The notes: generated by a model not told the origin, from the sequence alone. Shown: positions 1 through 9,798, numbered from the stretch's first letter. The stretch is DNA of 64,000 bases from Leptolyngbya sp. SIOISBB (GCA_010671905.1 JAAHII010000001.1:3472001-3536000); one strand, 5' to 3'. Numbers and translations are program-made.

Positions 1-1136
1 GCACTAAAGAACGCTCCCATCCCGGTCAGGGCATAAGTCGTGGTGTTGCTGCTGGCCAAGGTATCGACGGGGAGACCAAACCAACCATGGCTGGCTTGCG
101 CGACAAAACTCACTAAACTCCCTAGAGCCGCTCCGAGGACCAAAGCTGGGGCAAATAAGCCCCCCGATGCTCCGGACCCATACGCTAGCAAGGTGAGGAC
201 AAATTTGACGACGAAGGCGAGCGCTATCATTTGCCAGGCACCGTTGCCGGTAATCAACAATTCTCGCAACCCGGTATTATCTTGAGCCGCGATCGGCAAC
301 AGCGCGCCCACAAGCCCTGTAAAACCGCCTGCCAGTCCAATGCGGAGAGGCAGGCTGATGGTTTTCATCTGTTGAAAAAAGTGCAGGCTAGTGAAAACAC
401 CTTGGCTGAAAATGCCCCCAAAGATGCCTGCGAGGACTCCTAGCAGGATGAGAAAGGGTAAATCTTGCACAGAGAGGCCGGTTTGCATCGTGCTAAAGGT
501 GCTGAGATTTAAGCCTTGACCGCCCAATAGCCGTGACACGACGGCTCCAACAAACGAGGCCAAAATGGCCGTCCCCAAGGTTAAGTTCGAGAAATCTTGG
601 AGCAGTTCCTCCACCACAAACAGGACGCCTGCGATCGGGGCATTAAACCCGGCAGCCAACCCGGCGGCGGCCCCAGCGGCGAGCAACTGCCGCCGATATT
701 CTGGCGAGGTCGGCACCCATTGGCTGAGTTGCGCGGCCAGTGCGGCGCCAATTTGTACTGTGGGGCCTTGCCGCCCGAGTGATAGGCCCGCTCCCAGTGC
801 CAAGATCGTGCTGCCCAATTTTGCCAGCGCCACCCGTAAATTGAGGGAAATATCCACATAAGCGAGGGCAGCCTTGACTTTCGGAATGCCGCTGCCGGTG
901 GCTTCGGGGGCTACCCGTTCCAGGAGCCAACCTGATGCCATACCGCCCAGAAGACCGACGAGCGGTAACAGTAACCAGGTCGGCAGGGTGCTGGTCAACC
1001 GCCAATCGGTTAAAATCTCAACACTTTGTTTCAGGGCGACGGCAGCGAGTCCTGAAACTACCCCAATAATGCAGGCTTCTAAGAAGGCAACCCGCTTGGG
1101 ACCAAAAAATCTGTGCAAGCGCCGAAAGCGCAGCAT
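1..1136 (-). CDS. ClC-family chloride channel/antiporter (3' end outside window)
   Basis: Membrane chloride channel or Cl-/H+ antiporter reading leftward off the window edge; about 378 N-terminal residues are visible. The ATG is the first start after an in-frame TAA 15 bases upstream. Family motifs are clear: GSGIP (81-85), GRQGP (121-125) and GFNAPIAG (about 160-167), separated by hydrophobic helices. In characterised ClC transporters the second motif is GREGP and its Glu is the external gate; here the codon is CAA (Gln), a change known in the E. coli protein to uncouple proton transport. Family assignment is firm; whether this one is a channel or a transporter is open. It stands alone, 172 bp from the next gene. 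Confidence 0.9.
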   Translation of the reverse strand, partial: MLRFRRLHRFFGPKRVAFLEACIIGVVSGLAAVALKQSVEILTDWRLTSTLPTWLLLPLVGLLGGMASGWLLERVAPEATGSGIPKVKAALAYVDISLNLRVALAKLGSTILALGAGLSLGRQGPTVQIGAALAAQLSQWVPTSPEYRRQLLAAGAAAGLAAGFNAPIAGVLFVVEELLQDFSNLTLGTAILASFVGAVVSRLLGGQGLNLSTFSTMQTGLSVQDLPFLILLGVLAGIFGGIFSQGVFTSLHFFQQMKTISLPLRIGLAGGFTGLVGALLPIAAQDNTGLRELLITGNGAWQMIALAFVVKFVLTLLAYGSGASGGLFAPALVLGAALGSLVSFVAQASHGWFGLPVDTLASSNTTTYALTGMGAFFS

Positions 1137-1308
1137 GGCGTGGTGTGCTTAAACAACAATGAAGAGAATGCACAGGTTTGTTGTATCACAGGCTGGCAAC
1201 CGATTGATACCGATTGATATTGAGGCTTCTCTAAGGCTTAATAGAGCTGAAGGATACTTCTGGTGCAGCACTGTTGGGCGCAGTTGCCTAATGCCCCAGG
1301 CCAGCGCG

Positions 1309-2661
1309 TTACCTTGCGCCTGTGATCGATAACGCTTCCAACAGCACCGAGGGGGTAAAACAAGCGCCGTTCCAATCAGCGTCCTGGCCGATCGCCTGCA
1401 GATTCATCAGGGCCGTATAAACATTCCCTGAAACCATCGTATCTTTTACCCGTCCCTGAATGACGCCGTTGACGACTCGATAGCCGAGGTCAATATTGAT
1501 CGAAAAGTCGCCAGAAATGCCTGCAGTTTCTCCTAAAATCTGATCGATGACGATCGCATCGTCGAGTTGTTGCACGAGCTCCGTAAAGGTCTGCGGCCCT
1601 GGCTGAATCAAGGTATTAAACAAGCCTGGAGTTGGAGCACTGCCCAAACCTGGCCGAAAGCCGTTGCCAGTAGAACCGCCTCCGAGTTCTTTACCCACGG
1701 TGAGATCGGTGTAAAACAGCCGCAGGATGCCCTGATCGATGAAGATCAACTTTTGGGTAGAGGTGCCCTCGTCATCAAAGGGACAGCTGAAGGGGCCGAT
1801 ATCGGGATCTTGATAAAGGGTGAGGGCTGACGAGGTGACTTGTTCCCCCAGGCGATCGCTCCAAGGTGAAGAGCCTTCTAACACGCGCTTACCACTGAGC
1901 GCTGCTTGCACTGTTCCCCATAGCGTGTCTGCTGCTTTGGCCGTGAATAAGACCGGTGCCCGACCAACGATCGGCTCAACGTTCTGCTCCGCCCAATGCA
2001 GGCGCTTCAAGATCTGGTGGGCGAGGGCTTCTGGAGAGAGGGCGTCACGTTTGACCTGTCCGTCGCCGACACTCAAGAAGTCGTCACCACGGACCCACTC
2101 AACGCCCAGATAACTGCTCAGGGTGGTATCGCTGTAGCCGTAGTCCAGCCCACGGGAGTTCACAAAACGAGTGGTTTCAGTGTCACATTCGAACTCGGCC
2201 TCGCAGATCACCTCAGGATACTGATCGCGAATCAGGGCGATCGCGATGTTGCCCCACTCAATCATTTGCTCGACCGCAACGGCCTGCCCAACATCGGGAA
2301 AATTCTGAGGCGTCCCGGCACTGAGCTCGATCGGTTCGGGATCATTGAGCTGGCTAATCGCGATCGCCTTATCCACTAAAGCTTGGGCCGTGATAGGGCC
2401 ATGAGCGACCGCAATCCCTGGGCGACCTTCATGCCAGAGCCGCAATGCCGTACCTTCTAAGTTATTGCTTTCTAACTGTTTGAGGCGATTGGCTTCAAAA
2501 AAGACAGGATGGGCCGACGAACTGGACTGAAACACTTCCGCTGCTTCGGCGCCCGCCTGCTTTGCCAACTCTAGCAGTTGTTCTGGCAAGGTGTTCCAGT
2601 TTGCCTCTGCCCCCATACTGCGTGCGCCAATCCCAAACCGTTTTTGATATCTCTCTATCAT
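1309..2661 (-). CDS. pmbA: PmbA/TldE-like metalloprotease-family protein
   Basis: A 450-residue member of the TldD/PmbA (TldE) family, cytoplasmic proteins that act as a TldD-TldE heterodimer to degrade or trim peptides. The length and the C-terminal block around residues 385-425 (GISGDFSINI, then GYRVVNG and KDTMVSGN) fit the family. I see no HExxxH zinc motif, which TldD carries and PmbA/TldE lacks, so this is the PmbA-type partner; no TldD gene is in the window. An alternative ATG lies at 2616 (MGAEANWN) and is equally plausible because no strong ribosome binding site separates the two. Single-gene unit. Confidence 0.85.
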   Translation of the reverse strand: MIERYQKRFGIGARSMGAEANWNTLPEQLLELAKQAGAEAAEVFQSSSSAHPVFFEANRLKQLESNNLEGTALRLWHEGRPGIAVAHGPITAQALVDKAIAISQLNDPEPIELSAGTPQNFPDVGQAVAVEQMIEWGNIAIALIRDQYPEVICEAEFECDTETTRFVNSRGLDYGYSDTTLSSYLGVEWVRGDDFLSVGDGQVKRDALSPEALAHQILKRLHWAEQNVEPIVGRAPVLFTAKAADTLWGTVQAALSGKRVLEGSSPWSDRLGEQVTSSALTLYQDPDIGPFSCPFDDEGTSTQKLIFIDQGILRLFYTDLTVGKELGGGSTGNGFRPGLGSAPTPGLFNTLIQPGPQTFTELVQQLDDAIVIDQILGETAGISGDFSINIDLGYRVVNGVIQGRVKDTMVSGNVYTALMNLQAIGQDADWNGACFTPSVLLEALSITGAR

Positions 2662-2969
2662 CCTGGATTGGGGACATTTCCACCAGTAGGCGCGCCGTAT
2701 TCGCGTTGGGGTCAGGGGTGGTGGAATGATGGGGGGGGTAAGTAGCAGGATGGCTGAGTGGCTAGTCCTCTATGGCACAAGTTGCGATACCCCTCCAGCA
2801 CCCGCTCCCCCTTGCTCCCCTGGCCCCTTATCCATCACAAATGGCATGCAAATTTACGCCGTTGTGTACTAGTGCGATTGCTATGATGACTGTTGCCTCG
2901 TTCACATGGCCCTCTGCCCTTGCCACCGGATCCCTCACAGCGACAGGCTCTGCGAGACAATTGCCGCCC
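2662..2969. other. Intergenic stretch without a supported gene
   Basis: Between two leftward genes. Contains a G-run near 2731 and short C-rich tracts; the longest reading frame here has a low-complexity Pro/Leu composition and no recognisable domain. I see no clear terminator or operator. Confidence 0.5.
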
Positions 2970-3896
2970 TTACGCCACAGGTTGCAGCACCCGCTGAGAT
3001 TGCTGCCAAACTTTTTCTAGGGTTTCCATAAAGGCATACACCGGTGGTGGTCTGAGTGCCTCTGCCAATTGAATGACCCCAATGACCCGCTCGATGGGGA
3101 CCGGTAACTCAGCCACAACTAAGTTGGGGGGAATCGGCTCGGCTGCGAGCTGAGCCATGATCGTCACCCCAAGGCCTTGCTGCACCATGCTCAAAGCAGT
3201 AGAGTCTTCACGCACTTCGTAAGCGGGCTCTAAATCGTAACCGGCAGCGGCGAGATGACTTTGTAAAATTTCTCGGCAGCCATCCTCTGGCGGTGGCAAA
3301 ATCAAAGACTGCTGTAAGATTTTGGCCCAAGTGCATGGACCGGCAAGACTGCGAGCATCCGGGGGAGCCAGGAGAATGTAGCGATCGCGCAGCAGTTCCC
3401 AAGCTTCAAAGTCAGGACCCGTCGGCAGGTAGGTGAAGCCAATGTCGGCTTGGCCCTGACGCACCGCTCGCTCGACTTTGTGATAGTCCTGTGATTCTTG
3501 GATGCTGACCTGAATACCGGGGTAGTCTTGGCGAAATTGCTGAATCACTTCTGGCAGGATATGGGTGGCCACGCTCCGAAAGCCAGCAATGCGCACGAGG
3601 CCCTGTTGTAAGCCGCGGGCACGCTGGGCTAGCTGCCCAATCGTGGCTAGCGAATTCATCATCCGATGGGCTTCGGCGGTGATGGTTTCGCCCAGGGGCG
3701 TCAATGCTGCGCCCTGACGTCCCCGCGTCAGCAGCACTACTCCCAACTCTTCTTCGAGGGTCGCGATCGCATGACTGACGGCTGATTGTGACAAGTCAAG
3801 CTGGAGTGCCGCATCGCTAAAGGTCCCGGTATCGGCGATCGCCACCAGTGCCCGCAGTTGCGAAATCTTGAGCCGATAGGGATTGACCTCACCCAT
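2970..3896 (-). CDS. LysR-family transcriptional regulator
   Basis: DNA-binding regulator of 308 residues, the usual LysR length. Residues 8-67 form the winged helix-turn-helix (KISQLRALVAIADTGTF, then DLSQSAVSHAIATLEEELG and TRGRQGAALTPLG). The remainder is a LysR substrate-binding domain that would sense a small effector. It is divergently transcribed from a TauE/SafE exporter with only 55 bp between the start codons, the classic layout of a LysR regulator controlling its neighbour and itself. The effector is unknown; a sulfur-containing anion is a guess based only on the partner. Confidence 0.93.
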   Translation of the reverse strand: MGEVNPYRLKISQLRALVAIADTGTFSDAALQLDLSQSAVSHAIATLEEELGVVLLTRGRQGAALTPLGETITAEAHRMMNSLATIGQLAQRARGLQQGLVRIAGFRSVATHILPEVIQQFRQDYPGIQVSIQESQDYHKVERAVRQGQADIGFTYLPTGPDFEAWELLRDRYILLAPPDARSLAGPCTWAKILQQSLILPPPEDGCREILQSHLAAAGYDLEPAYEVREDSTALSMVQQGLGVTIMAQLAAEPIPPNLVVAELPVPIERVIGVIQLAEALRPPPVYAFMETLEKVWQQSQRVLQPVA

Positions 3897-3951
3897 GCTG
3901 CGAAATTCCTGATTTCATCCTCTAATCATAGACGGGACACCGATAGAACTA

Positions 3952-4704
3952 TTGATGGCTGAATCACTCTTAACCGCATTGATTCTTTTTGGGGCGACTT
4001 TGATTTCGTCTACCTTTGGTTTTGGCAGCGCCCTGTTTGCGATGCCGTTGTTGACTTTGTTGCTCGGGCTTTCTACCGCAACTCCTTTGTTTGGCCTGGT
4101 AGGACCGACGATCTCCAGCATTATTCTGATCCGCAATTGGCAGTTAGTAGACCTATCATCCGCCTGGCGGTTGGTGCTCTCGACCTTAGTGGGCATTCCG
4201 CTGGGGGTGCGGCTAGTGACTCAGGTACCTGGGGAAAGTTTGACCCGCCTTCTAGGTATCTGTTTGATTGGCTTTGGCTGGTATCGTCTGGGTCGGTGGC
4301 GCTTGCTCAAATTAGAGTCCGCTCGCTGGTCTGGTCTGTTTGGCTTTGTGGCCGGGATCTTGGGGGGGGCTTACAACACTAACGGACCCCCCGTCGTGAT
4401 TTATGGCGAAATGCGCCGCTGGTCTCCGACAGAGTTTCGGGCAACCTTGCAAAGTTATTTTTTACCCACCGGCCTGGGCATTTTAGCCAGTCATGCCCTG
4501 TCGGGTTTCTGGAACGAGCAGATTTTTGAACTTTATGGTGTGTCATTACCTGGAATTTTGCTGGCGATCGCGATCGGCGGCTGGATTAATCACCGACTGC
4601 CCACCGAGCGGTTTCAATCCTTTTTGTCCGTCTTACTCATCGGTCTAGGGATTATGTTATGGCTCTTAGAGGATGACAACATGGCCGTATCCTTCTGTTG
4701 GTAA
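3952..4704 (+). CDS. TauE/SafE-family membrane exporter
   Basis: A 250-residue inner-membrane protein with about eight hydrophobic segments and the family signature near the N terminus (ISSTFGFGSALFAMPLL) plus the second-half repeat GGAYNTNGPPVVIYG (about residues 138-152). TauE/SafE proteins export sulfite, sulfoacetate or related organic anions. The divergent LysR gene 55 bp away is its probable regulator. Start chosen at the ATG directly preceding the first hydrophobic helix. Substrate cannot be told from sequence. Confidence 0.9.
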   Translation: MMAESLLTALILFGATLISSTFGFGSALFAMPLLTLLLGLSTATPLFGLVGPTISSIILIRNWQLVDLSSAWRLVLSTLVGIPLGVRLVTQVPGESLTRLLGICLIGFGWYRLGRWRLLKLESARWSGLFGFVAGILGGAYNTNGPPVVIYGEMRRWSPTEFRATLQSYFLPTGLGILASHALSGFWNEQIFELYGVSLPGILLAIAIGGWINHRLPTERFQSFLSVLLIGLGIMLWLLEDDNMAVSFCW

Positions 4705-5042
4705 GCTTTTTTAAGCACTATAGCTAGTCAAACAATAAGGCCGTTGTGCAGAGACGCAACTAGGCGGATATGGTTGAGAAGGCATCATTCATGGGGGGGA
4801 GTGATCTCTACCCCATCCCTGAAAGTCCGCATGTGAGAGAATTCTGGGAGCCTTTTCACCCTCTCAGGGTGTGGCTGTGAAACGGCTGTGGACAGAGCAA
4901 TAATTACTGACATTAGTCCTACCGTTGACAATTGGCGACAACGCGCACTAGCAAGTGTTTGGAGCTGGTTGCCAATTGTGGTTATCGCTGAGTTTTGTCT
5001 GAGGCATACTGCTGTCAACGTCTATATCAATCCGAACCTGAG
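4705..5042. other. Intergenic stretch without a supported gene
   Basis: Lies between the convergent exporter and acetyltransferase genes. An imperfect inverted repeat pairs ACAATTGGC near 4928 with GCCAATTGT near 4970. Nothing else stands out; reading frames here have no coding features. Confidence 0.45.
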
Positions 5043-5552
5043 TCAGTGATATTCCTGCTCAATCTGTTTCTGCATGAGATGCACTTCTGCATGACCGAGC
5101 TGAGGCCCCAGATCGCGCCAGCCATTCTTTCGGTAAAACCTCGTAGCTTGAAGGTTTGTGGGGCTGACGCTCAAGCGGGCTGACTGAAATCCCAAGTCGG
5201 CAAAATAGGTCATTGCATACTGGTCAAGGTAATGTCCCAACCCACGATTGCGATAGGCGGGTGCTAAGTAGAAGAGATTGACATAAGCGATCTCTGGTTG
5301 ACTTTTGAACCGATTCATTTCAATTTGCCCGATGATGGTATCCCCTTGCCAAACGTGAACACAACTACCAGGCATCGATTGCATCAGGTTCTGCAACCAG
5401 CCTAGATATCGCTCATGTCCTTTGCCATCTGACTCATAAAAGCGTTCATCTGAGCCGAAACTACAAACGAAAGAATCCGCACGAAACGTGATGGCGATCG
5501 CAGCCGCAGCATCCAGATTGATGGGGGCAAATGTCAACTTTGCTTCAGTCAT
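5043..5552 (-). CDS. GNAT-family N-acetyltransferase
   Basis: About 169 residues with the GNAT fold: beta-strand region IGQIEMNRF, then a family-like acetyl-CoA loop in LAPAYRNRGLGHYLDQYA (motif R/QxxGxG/A realised as RNRGLG), followed by a late RLSVSPTNLQATRFYRKNGW motif typical of GNAT motif B, where Asn and Tyr help bind CoA. Substrate unknown. The ATG at 5552 is preferred; an in-frame start 15 bases further upstream is possible. Isolated between unrelated genes. Confidence 0.85.
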   Translation of the reverse strand: MTEAKLTFAPINLDAAAAIAITFRADSFVCSFGSDERFYESDGKGHERYLGWLQNLMQSMPGSCVHVWQGDTIIGQIEMNRFKSQPEIAYVNLFYLAPAYRNRGLGHYLDQYAMTYFADLGFQSARLSVSPTNLQATRFYRKNGWRDLGPQLGHAEVHLMQKQIEQEYH

Positions 5553-5740
5553 GCTTCTGAAGTGCATGGGATGAAAATTTGCGCCGGTGCTTCACCCTCT
5601 AAAATGACCACCCATTTGAGAGCTGAGTGTTCACTTGACGGCAGGACGGTATCCGTACCGTCGAAATGTCTCTATTCTAAATTTTGGCAAAATACTGAGA
5701 AGCGATCGCTCATTTTCTCCTCCACACCAGCGCTTTAGGG

Positions 5741-6113
5741 TCACCCAGGTTGATGATGCTCTACGATATCAATCCCGATACCGTTGGGGTCAAGGATGGC
5801 AAAGTGGAGATCGCCCCACGCTTCACTGCGCAACTCCACCTCAATCGGAACGCCAAGTGCCGCAATTCGTTCATACTCTGACACGACATCGTCAACATCA
5901 ATGGCGATCCAGACGCCCTTACCTGCTAATGCGCATTGGAAGATGGGGGGTTGAAATTGCAGATCAGGTAGCATGAAGCCGAGATCGCTGTTGCCTAATC
6001 TCAGTAAAATAAACCAATCACTTTCAAAAATGACGTGACAACCAAACAAGCGGGTGTAGAAATCTTTAGATTCCTGCACTTTTTTTAGTCACAATTCCTG
6101 TCCAGAGTTTCAT
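5741..6113 (-). pseudogene. VOC/glyoxalase-family protein, frameshifted in an A7 run
   Basis: The C-terminal 112 residues form a VOC (glyoxalase/bleomycin-resistance) half-domain: FYTRLFGCHVIFESDW, IAIDVDDV and FAILDPNGIGIDIVEH are typical. The true start is an ATG at 6113 with an AAGGAG ribosome site at 6121-6126; from it MKLWTGIVTKK is read, the normal VOC opening. The frame then breaks in a run of seven A (6080-6086); removing one A joins MKLWTGIVTKK to VQESKDFYTRL without a gap. So the gene is either recently inactivated, slips during transcription, or is misread in the assembly. A GTG at 6079 could give a shortened product but would lose the first beta strand. Confidence 0.8.
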
Positions 6114-6154
6114 TGAGGGGCTCCTTAATTCTTGGATGGAGCCCAGTGTGTCAC

Positions 6155-6919
6155 TCACTCACTACGCAGGTCTTGTAAAAAAGCGACAGAGTCACCCGCA
6201 AGTTGGGTAGGCGATACACCTGCAAGATCCTGAAAGTCATGATTCATATGACTCTGATCCGTGTAATTCAGCTCAGCCGCGATATGCGCTAGTGGCAGAG
6301 CGCTGGGTTGGGAAATCAGGTTGGCGGCATGGTGAAACCGAATAATTTTTGCGAAAGTTTTAGCCGATATCCCAACGGTTTGTCGAAATACGCGTTCAAA
6401 TTGGCGGCGGCTCTGGCCAAATACTTCAGCAGCTTCACTCATCCGCGTCGTACCACGAGTTGCTTCAATGAAGCGGATCACATCATCAATTCTCTGATCG
6501 GTCGGTGGATACTTGTTCAAGTGATTAGCCAAGCATGTGTTGAGCTGGACGGCTGCATTACTCTCTAAAAAAAATGTCTCGGAAACCTCATTTATGGAAA
6601 ACTTGAGGGCGTCATGCGTAGCGGTGTAGGTATCAGTCAAATCATGCGCACTGGGACAGATGAAATGGCGGCTTTGACCCGGCTTAAATCGAATGCCCAG
6701 ATAGTGACAGTTTTGCCCTTTAGAAATATTGGTTCTTGTCGTTGTGGTGCCATAGAGCCAACTGCTGATGGTGGTTTCGTCAGTTTGAATGACCAAATCC
6801 ACGGCTCCATCCGGCAACGCAACATGCAACCTGTCAGAATTATCGCGACTCAACCAATAGTGGCTAACAAAGTTTTGCAGCGCTGGTGCTGGGAGGATAA
6901 GGACATACTTTGAACTCAT
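6155..6919 (-). CDS. AraC-family transcriptional regulator
   Basis: Regulator with an N-terminal sensing half resembling the DUF6597-type domain (PALQNFVSHYWLSR, LPDGAVDLVIQ, FKPGQSRHF) and a C-terminal AraC double helix-turn-helix from about residue 150 (MSEAAEVFGQSRRQFERVF, then LAHIAAELNYTDQSHMNHDF and the closing GVSPTQL). Start set at the ATG at 6919 (MSSKYVLI), which leaves the typical N terminus; an upstream in-frame ATG at 6946 adds nine residues. The VOC gene downstream on the same strand lies about 40 bp away and may be co-transcribed. Confidence 0.9.
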   Translation of the reverse strand: MSSKYVLILPAPALQNFVSHYWLSRDNSDRLHVALPDGAVDLVIQTDETTISSWLYGTTTTRTNISKGQNCHYLGIRFKPGQSRHFICPSAHDLTDTYTATHDALKFSINEVSETFFLESNAAVQLNTCLANHLNKYPPTDQRIDDVIRFIEATRGTTRMSEAAEVFGQSRRQFERVFRQTVGISAKTFAKIIRFHHAANLISQPSALPLAHIAAELNYTDQSHMNHDFQDLAGVSPTQLAGDSVAFLQDLRSE

Positions 6920-7126
6920 TGATATCGCGAATACGATATACGCCAAATAATGAAAGAGAAATGTTCGACTTGATCAGTCAGATGGATACTGATGTCATCG
7001 AATCGCTCTTAATTCTAGAAGCTATCATCATTTAGCGATAGAACTCCTTGGACTAGGGAAACAGCCGAGGGAGTATCTCACTTCTGCTACAACTGCTGTT
7101 CAATATCCGCGATCGCCCCAAATCTG

Positions 7127-8203
7127 CTACAGCCGTAGTTCTAAATTGGTGATCGTCTCTTCAACTTCTGTGAGACTAGGGTCTATCTCTAAAGCTCGAT
7201 GGTATTGCGCGATCGCTTCCGGGTAATGTCCTTGTTTGGCTAGTGCAGTGCCCAGGTTGGTGTGAGCCAAGGCAGATTTCGGGTCGAGACGAATAGCCTC
7301 GCGAAGGGCAGCCTCTGCTTCTTCGTAGAATCCCTGTTCGCGTAGCGTCACGCCTAAGCCATTATGGGCTTTGGCATCGTTCGAGTCTAAACGAAGGGCT
7401 TCGCGAAAGGCGGCCTCCGCCTCTTCGTAGAATCTCTGTTCGCCTAGCGCCATGCCCAAGCCAGTGTGGGCTTTTGCATAACCAGGGTCCGGGCGGAGGG
7501 CGGCGCGATAGGCAGCCTCCGCTTCTTCGTAGCGATCTTGGTCTAACAATGCTGTGCCCAAGCCAAGGTGGGCTTTTTTATAGTTCGGGTCCAGGCGGAG
7601 GGCTTTGCGATGGGCGACTTCGGCTTCAGCATGACGGCCTTGTTCGCCTAGCGCCGCGCCCAGACCAGTTTGCGCCAGCGCATCACTGGGATCCAGGCGG
7701 AGGGCTTCGCGAAAGGCGACTTCGGCTTCAGCATGACGGCCTTGTTCTCTCAGCGCCACACCCAAGTTATGGTGAGCCAGAGCTAGGTTAGGGGCAAAAC
7801 GGAGGGCTTCACGATGGGCGGTCTCGGCTTCTTCATAACGACTTTGTCCCCTTAGCGCCACTCCCAGACTAGTGTGAGTCAGTGCAAGGTCAGGGTCTAG
7901 GCGGAGGGCTTCGCGATAAGCAGCCTCGGCTTCTGCGTAGCGGTCTTGTTCTAACAGGAGAGAGCCCAAGTTGATACGCAAGGAAAGAACATCAGGATAG
8001 AGGGAAATGGTTTGTTGAATAATAGACTCAACCCCATCGTAAGCATGGAGTTCATAACTACTGATGAACTCTAGAAATAAGCCCTCATTGCTGTGATTTT
8101 GGGCTTGAGTAGGCGATGCAAAAGTGTAGAGTGTAGAGCTAAAACTAGCCCCCATGACCGCTAGGTAAGCGTATCCAAGAGCGACCTTAACGAGAGAACG
8201 CAT
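7127..8203 (-). CDS. Exported TPR-repeat protein
   Basis: 358 residues: a hydrophobic N-terminal signal or anchor (about residues 5-25) followed by about eight tandem 34-residue tetratricopeptide repeats of the form YEEAEAAYREALRLDPxxAxAHxxLGxALxxQGR. The DNA of the repeats is itself near-repetitive between about 7240 and 7960. TPR arrays bind partner proteins; no catalytic domain is present. The partner cannot be inferred, as neighbours are unrelated. Such repeat arrays expand and shrink easily, so repeat number may vary between strains. Confidence 0.88.
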   Translation of the reverse strand: MRSLVKVALGYAYLAVMGASFSSTLYTFASPTQAQNHSNEGLFLEFISSYELHAYDGVESIIQQTISLYPDVLSLRINLGSLLLEQDRYAEAEAAYREALRLDPDLALTHTSLGVALRGQSRYEEAETAHREALRFAPNLALAHHNLGVALREQGRHAEAEVAFREALRLDPSDALAQTGLGAALGEQGRHAEAEVAHRKALRLDPNYKKAHLGLGTALLDQDRYEEAEAAYRAALRPDPGYAKAHTGLGMALGEQRFYEEAEAAFREALRLDSNDAKAHNGLGVTLREQGFYEEAEAALREAIRLDPKSALAHTNLGTALAKQGHYPEAIAQYHRALEIDPSLTEVEETITNLELRL

Positions 8204-8354
8204 AGGCTCGGAAAAACAAACTTCCTTTCATTATGAAAATCTACTTGCAGTTTTAGTACATAGTATTGCAACAAATTTACTCAGTCAGCTAAGAGTGTTG
8301 CTCAGAGGTTATTTCAGCCTGCTAGAGTAGCGGTGTTTTGACTTCTAGCCTTTT

Positions 8355-9075
8355 CTTAACATGCGCTGTTGTTAGTCCTGTAGATTGTCGCCTGCGATGG
8401 CGATACCCCAGACACCGCGCCCTCCTCCGAAGAGCCGCCAGCATCGACAGCCGTAGAGCCGCCATCCGCGCTTGAACTGCCCGATACGGCAGTCGAAGCC
8501 CCGCCTGTTTCGCAGCTTTACTAATGCGGCTAACATTCCCATGACAGATGCCCCCAGCCCCTCACGCCAGAGGCTTGATGACAACAGCTTCAGCAGCCGG
8601 ATGAAGCACTGTATAGGTGATGCTGAGTCACGCCCTCGCCCCCGGCACGAGCAACCAAGCGAACTCTCAGTTAGAGAACTGTGCCACCCAGTGCAACCTG
8701 TCAGACGAGGGCCGATCGCAGGCGGAGTAAATTGGTCAGGCATTTCGCGATCGCGGGGTGGTGGCGCAGCAGGTCTTATCGAGCCAGTGGTGTCGTTGTT
8801 TAGAGACGGCAGAGCTGATGGGGTTAGCAGAGGTCGAGCCGTTCACACCACTGAATTCCTTTTTCCGCGATCGCAGCATGGCTGAGGCCCAAACCACGGA
8901 AGTCCAACAGTATTTGCTATCCCCAGCCGAGACTCCGGGCGTGATGGTCATGGTGACCCATCAGGTGAATGTCACTGACTTGACAGGCATTGTGCCGCAA
9001 TCGGGTGAGGCGGTAGTCTTGCGAGTGGCAGACACCAGTCTGACTCAGATTGGACAGTTCCGACCAGAGTTGTAG
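8355..9075 (+). pseudogene. Histidine-phosphatase-family lipoprotein, decayed
   Basis: Remnant of a secreted SixA/phosphoglycerate-mutase-like gene. In one frame from about 8359 a lipoprotein signal is legible (HALLLVL, stop, IVACDGDTPD), then a Pro/Ala/Glu linker to about 8510. After further stops, LQQPDEALYR appears near 8593; a frameshift then leads to VMLSHALAPG, where the catalytic Arg-His of the RHG motif has become Ser-His. An in-frame TAA near 8728 interrupts the domain, and the last third (SSQWCRCLETAEL, ending in THQVNVTDL and RPEL) is intact to 9075. At least two stops, one frameshift and an active-site change make function very unlikely. The 318-bp open stretch from 8758 is only its tail. 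Confidence 0.8.
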
Positions 9076-9141
9076 ACCGGATGATGGGTGCGATCGCGTT
9101 ACAGTAATAAGGCTGTATTACGCCCTAACAGCAGGCTCGCT

Positions 9142-9798
9142 ATGCAAATTCAGGAGACCCCTACGGAATATCACGACGGCCTGTTCGACCGGCTGTTTAT
9201 TCGCCTCTTTAGCCGCAAAATGGCTAATGCTGTTGGCCAAAAAACATCGCTTAAGGGGTACGACGGTTTCGTTGACTTGTCGCAAAAAATCATGAAAGGG
9301 CGCAGTGCCGACGAGCAGCAGGCGCTCGTGGCAATTGTCCTCAAGTCGCTAGTCCCGGCCCCAGTGCTGTGGCTGATTCGCACCTTATTTTCGCCGACCC
9401 AGCTAGTGTGCGAACTCAACGCCTGGTTTGCGACGATCTTATTTGAGTGGTTGGTGGGGCCTTGCGAAGTCACAGAAGTGACGGTGATGGGTGATGACGG
9501 TCAACCTCGCCAGCAAAAAAGCGGGGTCCACATGCAAAGATGCCGCTATCTTGAACAAAGTCGCTGTGTCGGCATGTGTGTCAACATGTGCAAATTGCCC
9601 ACCCAGCAATTCTTTACCCAAGACTTTGGCATTCCGTTGACCATGACCCCGAATTTTGAGGACTTCAGCTGCGAGATGGTGTTTGGCGCTCCTCCACCCG
9701 AGTTAAGCACTGAAGACTGCTATCAAACTCCATGCTTGGCAAACGAATGTACGATGGCGACTGCAAATGGTCAGCCTTGCCCTAAAGTTCGAGAATAA
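9142..9798 (+). CDS. D27-like (DUF4033) protein
   Basis: About 218 residues with the DUF4033 C-terminal region found in plant beta-carotene isomerase D27 and its cyanobacterial homologues: a Cys-rich core CRYLEQSRCVGMCVNMCKLP (about residues 133-152), then TMTPNFEDFSCEMVFG and CYQTPCLANEC. In plants D27 is an iron-containing all-trans/9-cis carotene isomerase in strigolactone synthesis; in cyanobacteria the function is mostly unproved. The ATG at 9142 (MQIQETPTEYHDGLFDRLF) matches the usual start; the frame is open 54 bases further upstream but without coding character. Not operonic. Confidence 0.85.
   Translation: MQIQETPTEYHDGLFDRLFIRLFSRKMANAVGQKTSLKGYDGFVDLSQKIMKGRSADEQQALVAIVLKSLVPAPVLWLIRTLFSPTQLVCELNAWFATILFEWLVGPCEVTEVTVMGDDGQPRQQKSGVHMQRCRYLEQSRCVGMCVNMCKLPTQQFFTQDFGIPLTMTPNFEDFSCEMVFGAPPPELSTEDCYQTPCLANECTMATANGQPCPKVRE

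Noticed and set aside
7240-7960. A tandem repeat that could be mistaken for a CRISPR array
   Set aside because: The repeats are 102-bp coding units of a TPR protein with no unique spacers.
8758-9075. A free-standing 105-codon gene
   Set aside because: It is the tail of a histidine-phosphatase gene whose upstream parts are legible but interrupted.
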